Shown here: positions 1 through 11,282 of the stretch, one piece after another | Layout: each line of letters opens with the position of its first letter | How positions within the stretch are numbered: position 1 is the stretch's first letter | Source: Rhizophagus clarus | Taxonomy: Eukaryota; Glomeromycota; Glomeromycetes; Glomerales; Glomeraceae | Direction of reading: 5' to 3' | DNA: 64,000 bases | NCBI GenBank assembly: GCA_015698045.1 | Contig: BLAL01000250.1 | Coordinates: forward strand, 806,001 to 870,000 | Translations under genes and position numbers: made by a program | Notes under the pieces: model-generated | Seen by the model: the letters and a program-made list of their open reading frames with translations, nothing else | The model's database searches: none | Told to the model about the DNA's origin: nothing

Positions 1-479
1 ATTTTATATTAATTAATTAAAATAATATTTTCTATATTTTATTTTAGATGATTTTTATTTAATTTAAGAAAAAATGATTTATTATTAGTATTAACCCATA
101 ATTTTAAACTTAAAATATATATAATAAATTACAAGTTTGAATAATCTAGATATTTAGATTACAAAAAATAAGTAGTTAAGATTCTAGATTTAATACTTAA
201 GATAAATAAAATTTAAAAATTAATAATATATTATAAAGCTATTTATGCATATAAAGGTTATTAATGTAATTTATTATCAGTAACCAGTTTGGTTGATCCT
301 TTAGAAATTCTGGTTATAGGATAGTATTATCCAATTACTATTTGAAAAAGTAATAATTATACAGATTAATAATTTAATAATCAATTTACAGTTATTGAAT
401 ATATATATTATTAATTTTATGTAAAAATTTTATATAAAATTTATAATTTTAATTAAGAATAATCATTAGATTATTTGAT
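1..479. other. AT-rich spacer, no gene seen
   Basis: Strongly AT-rich sequence with stops in all frames. No tRNA, coding or repeat structure was recognised. Confidence 0.5.
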
Positions 480-975
480 AATTTAGTGATGTTCTTTATT
501 TTTTTATTTATTTCCTTTATCTTCATTTTCTTTCCTTTATTTTTATTTTATTTCTTTTATCTTTATTTCTTTTTTTCATTTTCATTTTCTTTTTTTATTT
601 TCAGTTTTTTCTGAAATCATATCTTTATTTTCATTCTCTTTTATCTTTATTTTTGTTTTTTTTTCTCCCTTTATTTTTGTTTTCTTTCACTTTATTTTTG
701 ATTTTTCTTACTTTATTTTTATTTTTTCACTTTATTTTTGTTTTTTTTTTCTTCTGGTTTTATTATCTTTTCTTTTATTTGTTTTCTTTTCTTCCTTATT
801 TTTTTTTATTTTAATTTTCTTGTTTATATTTTTTATTTTTTTTCTGCTTTTCTTCTTTATATTTTCTTATTTTTTACTATTCCCTTATTTTTTTTTTATT
901 TTTTATTATTATTTTTACTATTATTCTCATTACTGCTTTTTCCTATCATTATTATTAGCCCTTTCTTATTAAATA
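480..975 (+). repeat. Polypyrimidine (T/C) low-complexity tract
   Basis: About 500 bases consist almost only of T and C on the + strand, built from words like TTTATTTTT and CTTTATTTT. A 93-residue open frame here reads only Phe, Leu, Ile, Tyr and Ser and is a composition artefact, not a gene. Confidence 0.8.
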
Positions 976-1896
976 ATCATTACTGGTTATTTATTATATT
1001 AAAAAATAAAGATAAATAATTATTAATAACAAACTTTTTAAGGAATAATTTAACCTGTTAAATAAATTTTAAACATAAATAATTAAGTTAAATTATTAAG
1101 TTTTTAATTATAAATAAATTTTAAATATAAATATTAAATAATTAACTGTTGAATTACTATATTACAGAATTTTAATTGAAATTTTTAAGTTAAAAAAATT
1201 AGCAATTAAAAATTTTACATAACACATAATAGGAGTAAACATAGCAATAAGATCACTAAACAATAATATTCTTAAAAAAAAGCTTTTCAGTATTTAAATA
1301 ATTCAACTACCAAAATATTATGATTATGAAAATATAAACTCTTATTGCTAATTAATTTTCTTCAAAATTTATTAATAAAATTAAAATTAAAATGAAACCT
1401 AAGCAATTACAAAAATTATTAGAATTTGAACTACTATTGAATACTTATTTGCATTTAAAATCATATAAAATAATAATTGATAAATAAATAAGTATACATT
1501 ATCAAATTTATTGTATGATTATATTTTATATTGAATAATTATAATAAATATTGGTGCAATAATTTTATCTGGCTGAATTATGATAAATATTAAATTATAT
1601 TTTATAGTTTTTAATAGGAATATATATTTTATTAAAAATTTTTAAATAAAAAATATATACTATCAAAATATTTTACAAAATTTTTTACTGAAAAAAATAA
1701 CTATTTTTTTTTTATAAAAATATACTTCAAAGGTTGGCTTAAAAATAAATAGAATTGAAAAAACTAACTTTTTAAAATTGTGATAAATAATAAAAAAACT
1801 CATTTGTCTACCAATACTTTATATTTACAACTTTCAGAATTTAGATGAAAAAATACAACTCAATTTTTTAGTTTTTTAATTACTTTTATTTGCTAT
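976..1896. other. AT-rich spacer
   Basis: Nothing coding or repetitive was recognised beyond homopolymer runs. Confidence 0.5.
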
Positions 1897-2330
1897 TAAA
1901 CTGTTTGCATTTTAATGCCAAATGCTTTGCCTACTTTAACAAACAGTTTGCACTTTAATGTCAAATGCTTTGCCTATTTTACTAAACTGTTTGCACTTTA
2001 ATGTTAAACATTTTGCCTATTTTAGCAAACTGTTTGCACTTTAACGTTAAATACTTTGCCCATGTTAACAAACTGTTTGCACTTTAATGTTAAATACTTT
2101 GCTTATTTTAGCAAACTGTTTGCACTTTAATGTTAAACACTTTGCCTATTTTAGCAAACTGTTTGCACTTTAACATTAAATGCTTTGCCTGTGTTAGCAA
2201 ACTGTTTGCACTTTAATGTTAAATACTTTGCCTATTTTAGCAAACTGTTTGCACTTTTTGTTAAACACTTTGCCCACATTAGCAAACTATTTGTATTTTA
2301 ACGTTAAATGCTTTGCTTATTTGTAATATA
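1897..2330 (+). repeat. 43-bp minisatellite, about 10 copies
   Basis: About ten head-to-tail copies of a 43-bp unit, each holding GCAAACTGTTTGC, a perfect palindrome around a central T, followed by ACTTTAATGTTAAA and CTTTGCCTATTTTA. Copies differ by scattered substitutions; copies nine and ten are shortened or divergent. Downstream (about 2330-2460) a related stretch keeps the words GTCAAACAGTTTGACGG and GCAAATCATTTGACGG at a different spacing. No coding potential. Confidence 0.9.
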
Positions 2331-4082
2331 AAACTGTCTGACGATATTGTCAGACTGTTTGATGGTATTGGCAAAGGGGTTTAACTATAAAGTCAAACAG
2401 TTTGACGGTAACAGCAAATCATTTGACGGTAAAGGCAAATTATTTGAACTTCGCAGTTAACCTTAAACGTCATACGGTTTAGCATTTATGCTAAACATCT
2501 GTCCACTCCGGCATTCCATATATTTGATCTGTATTTTTTCATTTTAACTTAATTTAGGCCGAAATTACGAGGTTGGCCAGAATTAGCCAAATTTTGGCCA
2601 GAATTATGAATTATTGATCAGCAAATTTAACCAGACTTAATTAATTTTGGCCAACTTTAATTATATACATGCGCTATACATTTGAAGAGGATACTGTGCC
2701 ACAAATTTTTTTTTGCTAACCTTAATAAAAAAAATTTGTCTTATTTTTTTGTGACATTTTCAGTAACTGTTTATATATTAACAAAATGACATCATTGCTA
2801 TTTCTAATAGTTTAAACTTATTAAAGATTTTTAATTTTATAAAAATGAGTTTTCCAAATTAATTTTATTTATTATAATGTAAATTATTAAATTAACTTAA
2901 TTTATCTAGAATTAATAAAGATATTTTTTTTATAAAAACTCTTTAAACACAGTGTTGCCTATGTAAAAATAGTATGTAACTTGGTACTAACTCTTAGCAT
3001 ATACAGTATTTGTGAATATTATAAAGCCATAAAGTGCCAATAATGATAAATATGATTTATCTTTTTAAGAGACTTAAAGATTAATAATTTTCCAAATAAT
3101 ATTTAATTTTGAATTGACATATTCTTTAAAATTCACAAATTGACTAAAGACTAACAACAAACCCAGGCCGAGGAAAAAAGTTGCAGTAATTACTAAGTCG
3201 CTAGGTCTCTTATCATGGAAGTTTATATAGAGTTTCTCGAACAGAAGTTACTAATATAATTATATAAAAAATGCCTACATAATATTTATAATAAAAGAGA
3301 TACACAAACCTATAGTCAAAAAGAAGCTCTGGATTTTAAGTAGCCAAGATGATCTCAAACTTGGATTTCATTTCAGAAATAAGCTCAATCAGGATTGAAG
3401 AGTAGTTTAGTAATTTAATGTCTTAATAACATCAAATATACAAATAATATTTTGTGGTTTCAATATTTTTGAAAATTTATTCCATCCACTCAATAGTCCA
3501 TTTAATATTATCTCATTAAATTCATTGACAAATGTGTAGTTAGCCGAAAATAAACGTAGATCATTGTGGAATTCCAGGGGATTTACTGCATCGTCGGTCC
3601 AGAATCATTTTTTTCACTTTTATAATGTGTAAGGAAATTTATCTCTGAAATCTTTAAAATTATTATATCCCTGTAACAAAAAAAGAATAGAAACAACTTG
3701 AATAACACAATCTTATTAAATATAGTATTGTTAGTAAACGCTTGATGCCAGTAAACACCTGATGCTAATAACCGTGTTAATATATTGAAAATGAATCTAT
3801 TAATTTGTGAGGAAAATATAAACAAATTTTTACTTGAGCAGATAGTGAAATATAGGATTTTTATTAAGATAATAAAAATTTCAGCTCCATTCAAATAATC
3901 TGACATAATTCTCCCTAATCCTATATGTATTTCTCATTTTAAATACTTTGTTATTTGTACAAATCAACATACCATTTTTTTTTAAAACTTATGAACATTT
4001 TTTTCTAAAGAATGCTCAAATTTAAACTAATTTAATGTGATGATCATTAAACCGATGATCGTATTTTTCTAGAAAATTCTCT
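2331..4082. other. Spacer with relics of dispersed repeats
   Basis: The stretch at 2331-2460 is related to the preceding minisatellite. From 2555 to 2660 the words GGCCAGAATTA and GGCCAACTTTAATTA recur; similar words occur near 35810, 57050 and 59130. Around 3165-3300 the sequence resembles stretches near 10060-10160 and 24580-24680, which also lie upstream of BTB genes, so it is probably duplicated 5' flank. The 107-residue minus-strand frame at 3583-3906 has no recognisable domain and is not called. Confidence 0.5.
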
Positions 4083-4134
4083 GTGCACTACGAAACAAAG
4101 GTAACACCATTGCATCATTAAAACGTATATAAAG
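4083..4134 (+). promoter_or_regulatory. Shared BTB-array promoter module of gene 4188
   Basis: In order: GCACTACGAAACAAAG (4085-4100), GTAACACCATTGCATCAT (4101-4118), and a TATA box TATATAAAG (4126-4134) about 55 bp before the ATG. The same order of blocks precedes most other BTB genes in the window, which is why it is called a promoter module. Confidence 0.6.
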
Positions 4135-4187
4135 TTCGGAAATTACATAAATATATTTTTTTTTCTTTACCATTTATAGTTAAAGAA

Positions 4188-5791
4188 ATGAGTTGTGGGT
4201 TTTTACAAAAATTGTCACAAAATTTACTCGAAATTTTGGACGATGAAGAATATTACGATATTACTATTGAAGTTGGAAATGACCCACATGTAACAATATT
4301 TCGTGCACATATGGTCATTTTAAATTATCGTTCTTCTTATTTACGAAGAATTTTGTCAACTAACAAAAAGAAAAATGACGATACTTTAATACAAATTAAA
4401 TTACCAAATATTTTACCGGAAATTTTTCAAATAATTTTAAGGTAGGAAACAATAAAATAAATTTAACGTTGTGCATTTTAGATTTTATATCATTAATTTT
4501 TTTTTTTTTAGATATATTTATGGTGGTGAACCATCTTTGAAAGATTGTGATAATTTAGATATCATTAAAATCTTGGTTACTGCCAGTGAACTGAACCTCG
4601 AGGAGTTGGTTATCTATATACAATCTTTTCTGATTAAATACAAAGCAAGTTGGATGGAACAAAATTTTAATTTGATATATGAAACAAGTTTTGAAAATGA
4701 TTCTCTCTTGGAACTTCAAAAATATTGCACTGATTTAGTATCCAAAAACCCAGAGAAGATATTCAAATCACTTGAGCTTTCTTCAGTTTCGGAAAAACTT
4801 TTGATCTTGCTTATTCAAAATGATAATCTTCAAATGAGTGAAATTAAAGTATGGGAGAAGGTTCTTAAATGGGGTATTGCACAAAATCCTGGACTTTCTT
4901 CAGATCCTTCTAATTATTCAAAAAATGATTTTAATTCTTTAAAGAATACTTTACAAAAATGTATTCCTTTTATCAGATTTTATGATCTAACTTCTAAGGA
5001 ATTTTTGGATGGTGTTCTACCTTATAGGGAAATTCTACCAGATCAATTATATATGGATTTATTAAAAACCTTTTTAAGTTTACATCCAAATAGCAAGCCA
5101 ACTCATAAATCAAATCCTCGTAACCGTATTGTTAAAGAAGTGTTACCAAATTCCTTAACCATTGATGAGGTATGATAATATTTTACTAAAATTATTATGT
5201 TAATTGTAAATTATTTATTTTTTTATTTATGAATGAAGATTTAAAGATTAATTCAATATATGAATGATCGTTTATATTTGTTCTTACAAGTTTAATACAG
5301 ATCAAGCTCCTGATTCATGGGACAAGCCACGTCAAACTGCTAGTCCATCGAAAAATGTGGATGATTTATTGGATTACCTTTTTAGTACAAATCAAGCTTC
5401 CGAATGGAATAAGCCCCGTCAACCCGGTTGTGATAAGCCACGTCAAACTGCTAGTATATTAAATAGTATGGATCAAGATTGTATTAGTTGGAATAAGCAA
5501 CATCAAACCGCTAGTGTATTGAATATTATGGATCAAGATTGTAGTTGGGGTAAGCAGCATCAAAGTGCTATTAATATGGAAGTAGATGATAGTTGGGATA
5601 AGCCGCGTCAAACCGCTACTGTATTGAATAATATGGATCAGGACTATAGGGATAAGCCACATCAAATTGCTACTATATATAATAGTATGGATCAAGATTG
5701 TAGTTGGAATAAGCCACGTCAAACTGCGAAAAGTGTGGATCAAGCTTTCTGGCATTCATGGAACTCATGGAACCATCGGGACCAATACTAA
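4188..5791 (+). CDS. BTB-BACK protein with W-repeat tail (paralogue 1)
   Basis: Predicted 470 residues in three exons: 4188-4441, 4512-5169, 5291-5791. The donors are GTAGGA and GTATGA; phases join exactly. Exon 1 and the start of exon 2 encode a BTB/POZ fold (YYDITIEVG near residue 20, FRAHMVILNYRSSYLRRIL, then YIYGG across the first splice). Residues about 115-250 are a BACK-like helical region (WMEQNFNLIYETSFEN, VWEKVLKWG). BTB-BACK proteins usually act as CUL3 ubiquitin-ligase adaptors; that role is inferred from family. The tail (305-470) has six or seven degenerate copies of about 20 residues around SWDKPRQTA and NSMDQDCSW and replaces the TLDc or Kelch domain often found in such proteins. 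The third-exon acceptor (TTACAAG at 5284-5290) was chosen because it keeps the frame. Sequence after the stop still resembles tail coding DNA. Confidence 0.85.
5288..5760 (+). repeat. Coding minisatellite, unit near 60 bp (W-KPRQTA)
   Basis: Degenerate tandem units inside the third exon of the 4188 gene, each with AAGCCACGTCAAACTGCTA and ATGGATCAAGATTGTAG. Unit length varies, but copies stay in frame. Confidence 0.75.
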
Positions 5792-6906
5792 TCTCATATC
5801 CTTTTCCTCCCTCTTGATTCATGGAACAATGCAGATCAAACTACTAATTCATAAAAAAGTGTGCCTCAAGATTCGAATTCATTGGGTAGCGGAGAATGTT
5901 CAAAAAGAGAAAGGGAAGCAGCAATAGAACGATTCGATGCTTATTGATTGATCATGACTATACATTAATCACGATTTTCGAGTCAGTTAATTTTATTAGT
6001 GTTTTATATTGTTCTATTATCTTAATAAACAGTGTTTGTTACACATTAACTTATTAAATAAATAAATATGCTGTGAACTTTATTATAATTTTTGAATTAA
6101 CTCAGGCTCGGTTTCAGTCTAAAAAGTCAATATTTTATATGTGCAGTACTGCTATACTAGATATCAACAAAACAACAAAATTTATATTATGATCCTGACG
6201 CAGCTAAATTTCAAAATTAATGCAGCACATTCGTGTCTACATGTATTCTTGATTCAAATATTATTTCAGAATTGTATGGTATGTAGAATATTTTTGGAAA
6301 ATAATTAGCTAAAAAGCTTTATTTATTAATTTTATTTATTAAAGTCAATATTTATCAACAAAATTCTACGAAACAAAAATTTACATTTTGCATTATCTAT
6401 TTCTACTTGCAATTTATTTCCCATGGAAAATATCGTGAAGTCCGGTTTTAAGTTAAAATATTTATCCCCAGATAATGCCATACAATCATTTTAGAAAAAC
6501 CTGGTCTAAAGAGAAAGAAGGTTTGAATCCTAAGTAGTCGAGACGTTCCCGAATTTATTTCATTTCTGAAGAGCAAGCAATAAATCTGCAAACGAATCGT
6601 CAACTTTCATACCTTTATATGTATTTCCTATTCTAAAAGCTCTCATTATATTGTTATTGCTTGCATAAAACCTATCTTCCATATTTTTTTTAAAAAAATG
6701 AACGATCATTCTAAAAATCATTATTAAATATTGCACCCGAAAATTGCAGTCAGAATACAATATAACGAACCCTCCAGTTATTAAAAAAAAAAAAAAATTC
6801 GTTATATCAAACCTTATTGATATAAAATTTATTATAAAAACTTGTTACGATTTTTAATAATGTGCCATTTCCTTGATTTAGAACAAAATCATATGATTTT
6901 TTAATT
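5792..6906. other. 3' flank and spacer
   Basis: At 5810-5950 the sequence still reads as tail after the stop (see findings). TTAATAAACAG near 6022 and AATAAATAAATATG near 6057 could be polyadenylation signals. The words GATCATGACTATACATTAATCACG (partly, 5945-5972) recur in the 3' flanks of the 7026 and 16404 genes. No other gene seen; the 66-residue minus ORF at 6560 has no features. Confidence 0.5.
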
Positions 6907-6966
6907 TTGTACTACAAAAAAAACAAAGATTTTTTAAATTTTGAGTAACATCGTTACATCATCATA
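6907..6966 (+). promoter_or_regulatory. Shared BTB-array promoter module of gene 7026
   Basis: TTGTACTACAAAAA (6907-6920) followed by GTAACATCGTTACATCATC (6944-6962) and ATAC. There is no clear TATA box here, unlike several paralogues. Confidence 0.5.
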
Positions 6967-7025
6967 CTTTCCTTCGCTCAATTCTTTGGAAATTACTTTT
7001 TTATAACAATTATAATTTTAGGGAG

Positions 7026-9262
7026 ATGAGTTATAAATTTTTACAAAAATTATCACAAAATTTACTCGAAACTTTGGACGATGATGAATATTACGATATT
7101 ACTATTGAAGTTGGAAATGTCCCTTACGCAAAAATATTTCGTGCACATATGGTCATTTTAAATTATCGTTCTTCTTATTTGCGAAGAATTTTATCGACTA
7201 ACAAAAAGAAAAATGATGGTACTTTAGTACAAATTAAATTACCAAATATTTTACCAGAAATTTTTCAAATAATTTTAAGGCAAGGAATAATAAATTAATT
7301 TAACGGGTCATTATTCATGCATTTTATAAAGATTGAATTTATATCTTTAATTATCATTATTTTTTTTTTTTTAGATACATTTATGGTGGTGAACCTTCTT
7401 TAAAAGATTGTAATAATTTAGATATCATTAAAATCTTGGTTGCTGCCAGCGAACTAAATATTCAGGAGTTGATTACCTACACACAATCTTTTTTGATCGA
7501 ACACAAAGCAAATTGGATGGAACAAAATTTTAATATGATATACCAAATGAGTTTTGAAAATAATTCTCTCTTGGAACTTCAAAAATATTGCACTGATTTA
7601 TTATCCAAAAACCCGGAAAAGATATTCAAATCACTTGATCTTCCTTCAACCCCGGAAAAACTTTTGATCTCGCTTATTCAAAATGATGATCTTCAAATGA
7701 GTGAAATTAAAGTATGGGAGAATGTTCTTAAATGGGGTCTTTCACGAAACCCTGGGCTTTCTTCGGATCCTTCTATTTATTCGAAAGAAGATTTTAGTTC
7801 CTTAAAGAGTACTTTACAAAAATGTATTCCTTTTATTAGATTTTATGACTTAACTTCTAAAGAATTTTCGGATAATATTCTACCTTATAAGGAAATTCTA
7901 CCGGAGGAATTATATATGGATTTATTAAAAACCTTTTTAAATTTACATCCTAATAGCAAGCCAACTCATAAATCAAATCCTCGTATTGTTAAAAAAGGTT
8001 TACCAATTTCTGCAACTATTGATGATGAAAGAAAGGTATAGTAATATTTTGTTAATCCTAAATTTATTTGTCGTTTAAATTAATTAAATTTAATAATTAA
8101 ATATTTTTTTATTACCATCTTTAAGCCTAGTTCATGGAATAACGTGCCATCTCAAACTTCTAGCTCATGGAAAAGTATGAATCAAGATTTTGATTCATGG
8201 GTTAAGCCTCGTAATTCGTGGGAAAAAACAAGTCAAACTTCCGATTCATGGGGTAATTCATCTAGTTCCGATTTAAAGGTTAAATTTCCTAGATCTAATT
8301 CATGGGTTGAGCCTCATAATTCATGGGAAAAGCCAGATCAATATTCCAAATCATGGAATAAGCCTCCTAATTTTAATTTTAAATCTCCTAGTACATGGGG
8401 AAATATAGAACAAACTGATCAAACTCCTGATTTATGGGAAAATCCTATTCCGTGCGTATCAAGAAAAAATACATATCAAGCCCCCGGTTCGTGGGAGAAT
8501 CCTATTCCGTATGAATCAAGAAAAATTATAAATCAAGAAGCTGATTCATGGGAGAATCCTATTCCATATGTATCTAGAAAAGCTACAGACCCAGAACCTG
8601 ATTCATGGGAAAGTCTTGATCCGCATGAATCAAGAAAAAATACAGATCAAGAGTCATGGGAGAATCCAATTTCGTATGGATCAAGAAAAAGTATAAATCA
8701 AGAACCCTATTCATGGGAGAATCCTATTCCATATGATTCAAGAAAAAATACAGATCAAGAATATGATTCGTGGGAGAATCCTATTCCGTATGGATCAAGA
8801 AAAGATACAAATCAAGAACCTGATTTATGGGAGAATCCTATTCCGTATGTATCAAGAAAAAGTACAAATCAAGAGCCAAATTCATGGGAGAATCCTATTC
8901 CGTATGGATCAAGAAAAGATACAGATCCAGATCCAAATTCATGGGAAAATCCTAATTCGCATGATTTAAGAAATAATACAGATCAAGAACCCGATTTATT
9001 GGAGAATCCTATTCCATATGGATCAAGAAAAAGTACAGATCAAAAATCCGACTCATGGGAAAATCTTATTCCATATGGATCAAGAAAAATTACAGACCAA
9101 GAGCCTGAGTCATGGAAGAATCCTATTCCGTACGGATCAAGAAAAAGTAGAGATCAAGAATCCGATTCATGGGAAAATCCTATTCCGTGTGGATCAAGAA
9201 AAAGTACAGATCAAGAAATTGGTTCGTGGGAAAATCCTATTCCGTTTGGATCAAGATTTTGA
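7026..9262 (+). CDS. BTB-BACK protein with 15-copy W-repeat tail (paralogue 2)
   Basis: Predicted 683 residues in three exons: 7026-7279, 7375-8035, 8126-9262. The first intron begins AAG|GCAAGG instead of GT, matching the known GC-AG donor consensus, and ends TTTAG. Without this splice the frame would end after exon 1. BTB residues about 20-110 (YYDITIEVGNVPY, FRAHMVILNYRSSYLRRIL); BACK-like region about 115-250 (WMEQNFNMIYQMSFEN, VWENVLKWGLS). The tail (306-683) starts with Ser/Trp-rich sequence, then about 15 copies of a 19-residue unit, consensus SWENPIPYGSRKSTDQEPD, one Trp per unit. The final copy ends GSRF-stop because of a frame change; the +1 frame continues DQDFDSWDSPSSS before a stop at 9290. 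A likely CUL3 adaptor by family; the target is unknown. Confidence 0.85.
8427..9262 (+). repeat. 57-bp coding minisatellite, about 15 copies
   Basis: Each unit encodes 19 residues: S-W-E-N-P-I-P-Y, a variable residue, S-R-K, then T-D-Q-E-P-D. Copy four is two codons short and copy fifteen is truncated. Copies are close in sequence, suggesting recent expansion by slippage or unequal exchange, while the frame is kept throughout. Confidence 0.9.
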
Positions 9263-10368
9263 TTCATGGGATAGTCCTTCTAGTTCATAGAACAATGCAG
9301 ATCAAACTGTCAATTCAAGTGAAAATATACTTCAAACTTTAAGTTTAAAAATAAACACAAAAAGGAAATAGAAGAAATAAAAAGAATGATTTAATTATTA
9401 TTTGTTAATCATGGCTATATGTGATCATTAATCATGATTTTAAATCAATTGACTTGTATTCTACTATAGATGTTAGACGTTATAGAATCTTATACAAAAA
9501 TTATAAATAAAGTTCACAATATTTTGTTCGTATTTTTTTTTTTTTTTTTTTTTTTTCTTATTATGAACGTCAAAGACATTTTGTTCGTATATTTATTATT
9601 TGATGTAAAAATTTAAATTCATTTAATTTTTTAAGTTCAGTTCAGAAAATCAGTAGTCTAAAATTCCAGTTTAATTTGTTATACTGTAGTAAATTTGGAG
9701 AATAATTAACTAAAAAGTGTTATTTACCAATTAACGTCAACGATTGTTTAACGAAATTAAATTTATTTATCATTAGCAGAATTTGATAAAAATTAATAAA
9801 ATTTCAACAATTTTACCTTGGCTGTTTCTACTTGCAACATATATCCTAAAAACATTTATAACCCTAACGAATTTCCTAACTTTCATTTACATTTGTGATT
9901 ATTATATGACAATAATAATTAAAAAAAGGAAAAAAATGACTACTGATTTTCATAAAATTTAATTTACTAATCAATCGGCTATAAATTAATAAAAATGTAA
10001 AATGTATAATTCTTTCTTTAAAAAAAAAATGAAGTTAAAATATTTCTAGTAAAAAATCATTGCCAGACAGAGAAAAAGGCTAATCACTATAGCGGCAGTT
10101 AAGTTGCTAAATCTTTATAATATACCATAATCGTTAAAATTCTATATAAACACAATAAAATAATAAAGAATATATAAATTGTTCAATATACATCCGATAT
10201 CCCCAGGAGAATGAGACATTACTTACAGGAAGGTCTTGGAACAAAGACTGCATCGTGGCGTACAGTGACATCAGGAGCTTCCTTAACCCCCGTTCCACTA
10301 GGTGCATAGTGAACTATTGTAAAATATTGAAATTTAATAACAAGAAGCCAACTAGAATAGGTTTTCTT
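9263..10368. other. 3' flank of gene 7026 and 5' flank of gene 16404
   Basis: Residual tail-like sequence runs to about 9370 (GATTCATGGGATAG, AACAATGCAGATCAAACTG). A T-run lies at about 9532-9556. From 10060 to 10160 there is similarity to other BTB upstream flanks (AAAAAGGCTAATCACTATAG). No separate gene was seen. Confidence 0.5.
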
Positions 10369-10521
10369 CATATGGGCCGATTTGACTCCATTCGATTTTA
10401 TCACCAACGTGACATTCTGTGATAACTTGTGATAACAATAATAACCAATAAAAAATTTGTCACCATCAAAGATTAGACCGTGTATTGCAACTAACGCGTT
10501 ATAGTTTTTTTAAGCTTTGAT

Positions 10522-11275
10522 ATGACGCTCAGGTGTTGCCTTTGCCAAGAGACTTTTATTTCACGAAAACTACTTTTGACTCATGAAAGAACTAAACACC
10601 GAAACAACAAAACTATACCACACCTCCCTTTATTACTTCGGCCTTCCTTTGAACAACTTGTATCTTACCAGGATGCATTTATAATCCTCATTAAAAAGCG
10701 TCTTGGTTTCAATAGACATTCTGTGGGATCTAAACGGTTTTTAATAAATGTCTTCCCCGAAAATGTCTTTGTTTACTTATTTCAAAGTGAACCTTCGTTT
10801 AGATATAATACAGTATTACGAAAATATCGTTGCACGTTTAAAGGTGAGGTGGGGGAACAAAGGTTGAAACAAATTTTGAATTATGAACATTGGAGTTGTC
10901 GACAGGATCCTAAAACAAAAACAACCGGATATGTACTATTTGTGAATTATGAGGAAAGTCATGAGGTTACTTTTAGTTGGACGCAGACCAAATTAGTTGA
11001 AAATAACCGGATATTTCAATGTGGTGTAGTCACTTGCACTTTTACAACAGATTCGGGAGAATTTGTAAACGAGTAAGATTTTAAATTTTATGTACAAAAT
11101 TTATATGAATTAAAGTACTTATTTACTTTTTATTAGAAATGACGAACAAAAATTACAAGAATCTGAAAGCCATATTACAACGCCTACTACTAAAAATAAT
11201 CAATCGCGATATAGAGTTATTTTGCCACGCTCTCCTCTTCAACAATTATTCTTAGATCAAAAGCACTATATATGA
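10522..11275 (+). CDS. C2H2 zinc-finger protein of the TIR transposon
   Basis: Predicted 229 residues in two exons: 10522-11072 and 11137-11275; the intron has a GTAAGA donor and a TTATTAG acceptor and joins in phase. Residues 5-26 form a classical C-x2-C-x12-H-x4-H finger (CCLCQETF ... THERTKH). The rest is not recognised: a basic region (IKKRLGFNRHSVGSKR) and a beta-rich segment (GYVLFVNYEESHEVTFSW). It converges with the minus-strand transposase gene, leaving 7 bp between stops. A DNA-binding or accessory role in transposition is inferred from the finger and position. The reading frame is intact. Confidence 0.75.
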
Positions 11276-11282
11276 TATTTTT

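Noticed and set aside
738..1019. 93-residue open frame
   Set aside because: Only Phe, Leu, Ile, Tyr and Ser from a T/C-rich tract; no start context or domain.
1897..2330. CRISPR-like array
   Set aside because: Units are continuous 43-bp repeats without distinct unique spacers, and the genome is eukaryotic.
3583..3906. 107-residue minus frame
   Set aside because: Hydrophobic AT-driven composition, lies in duplicated BTB upstream flank and shows no domain.
5459..5755. 98-residue minus frame
   Set aside because: Antisense shadow of the tail repeat in the 4188 gene.
8733..9290. Frames of 78 and 90 residues in the +1 frame of the 57-bp repeat
   Set aside because: Periodic shadow of the SWENPIP repeat; kept only as a clue to the frame change at the array end.
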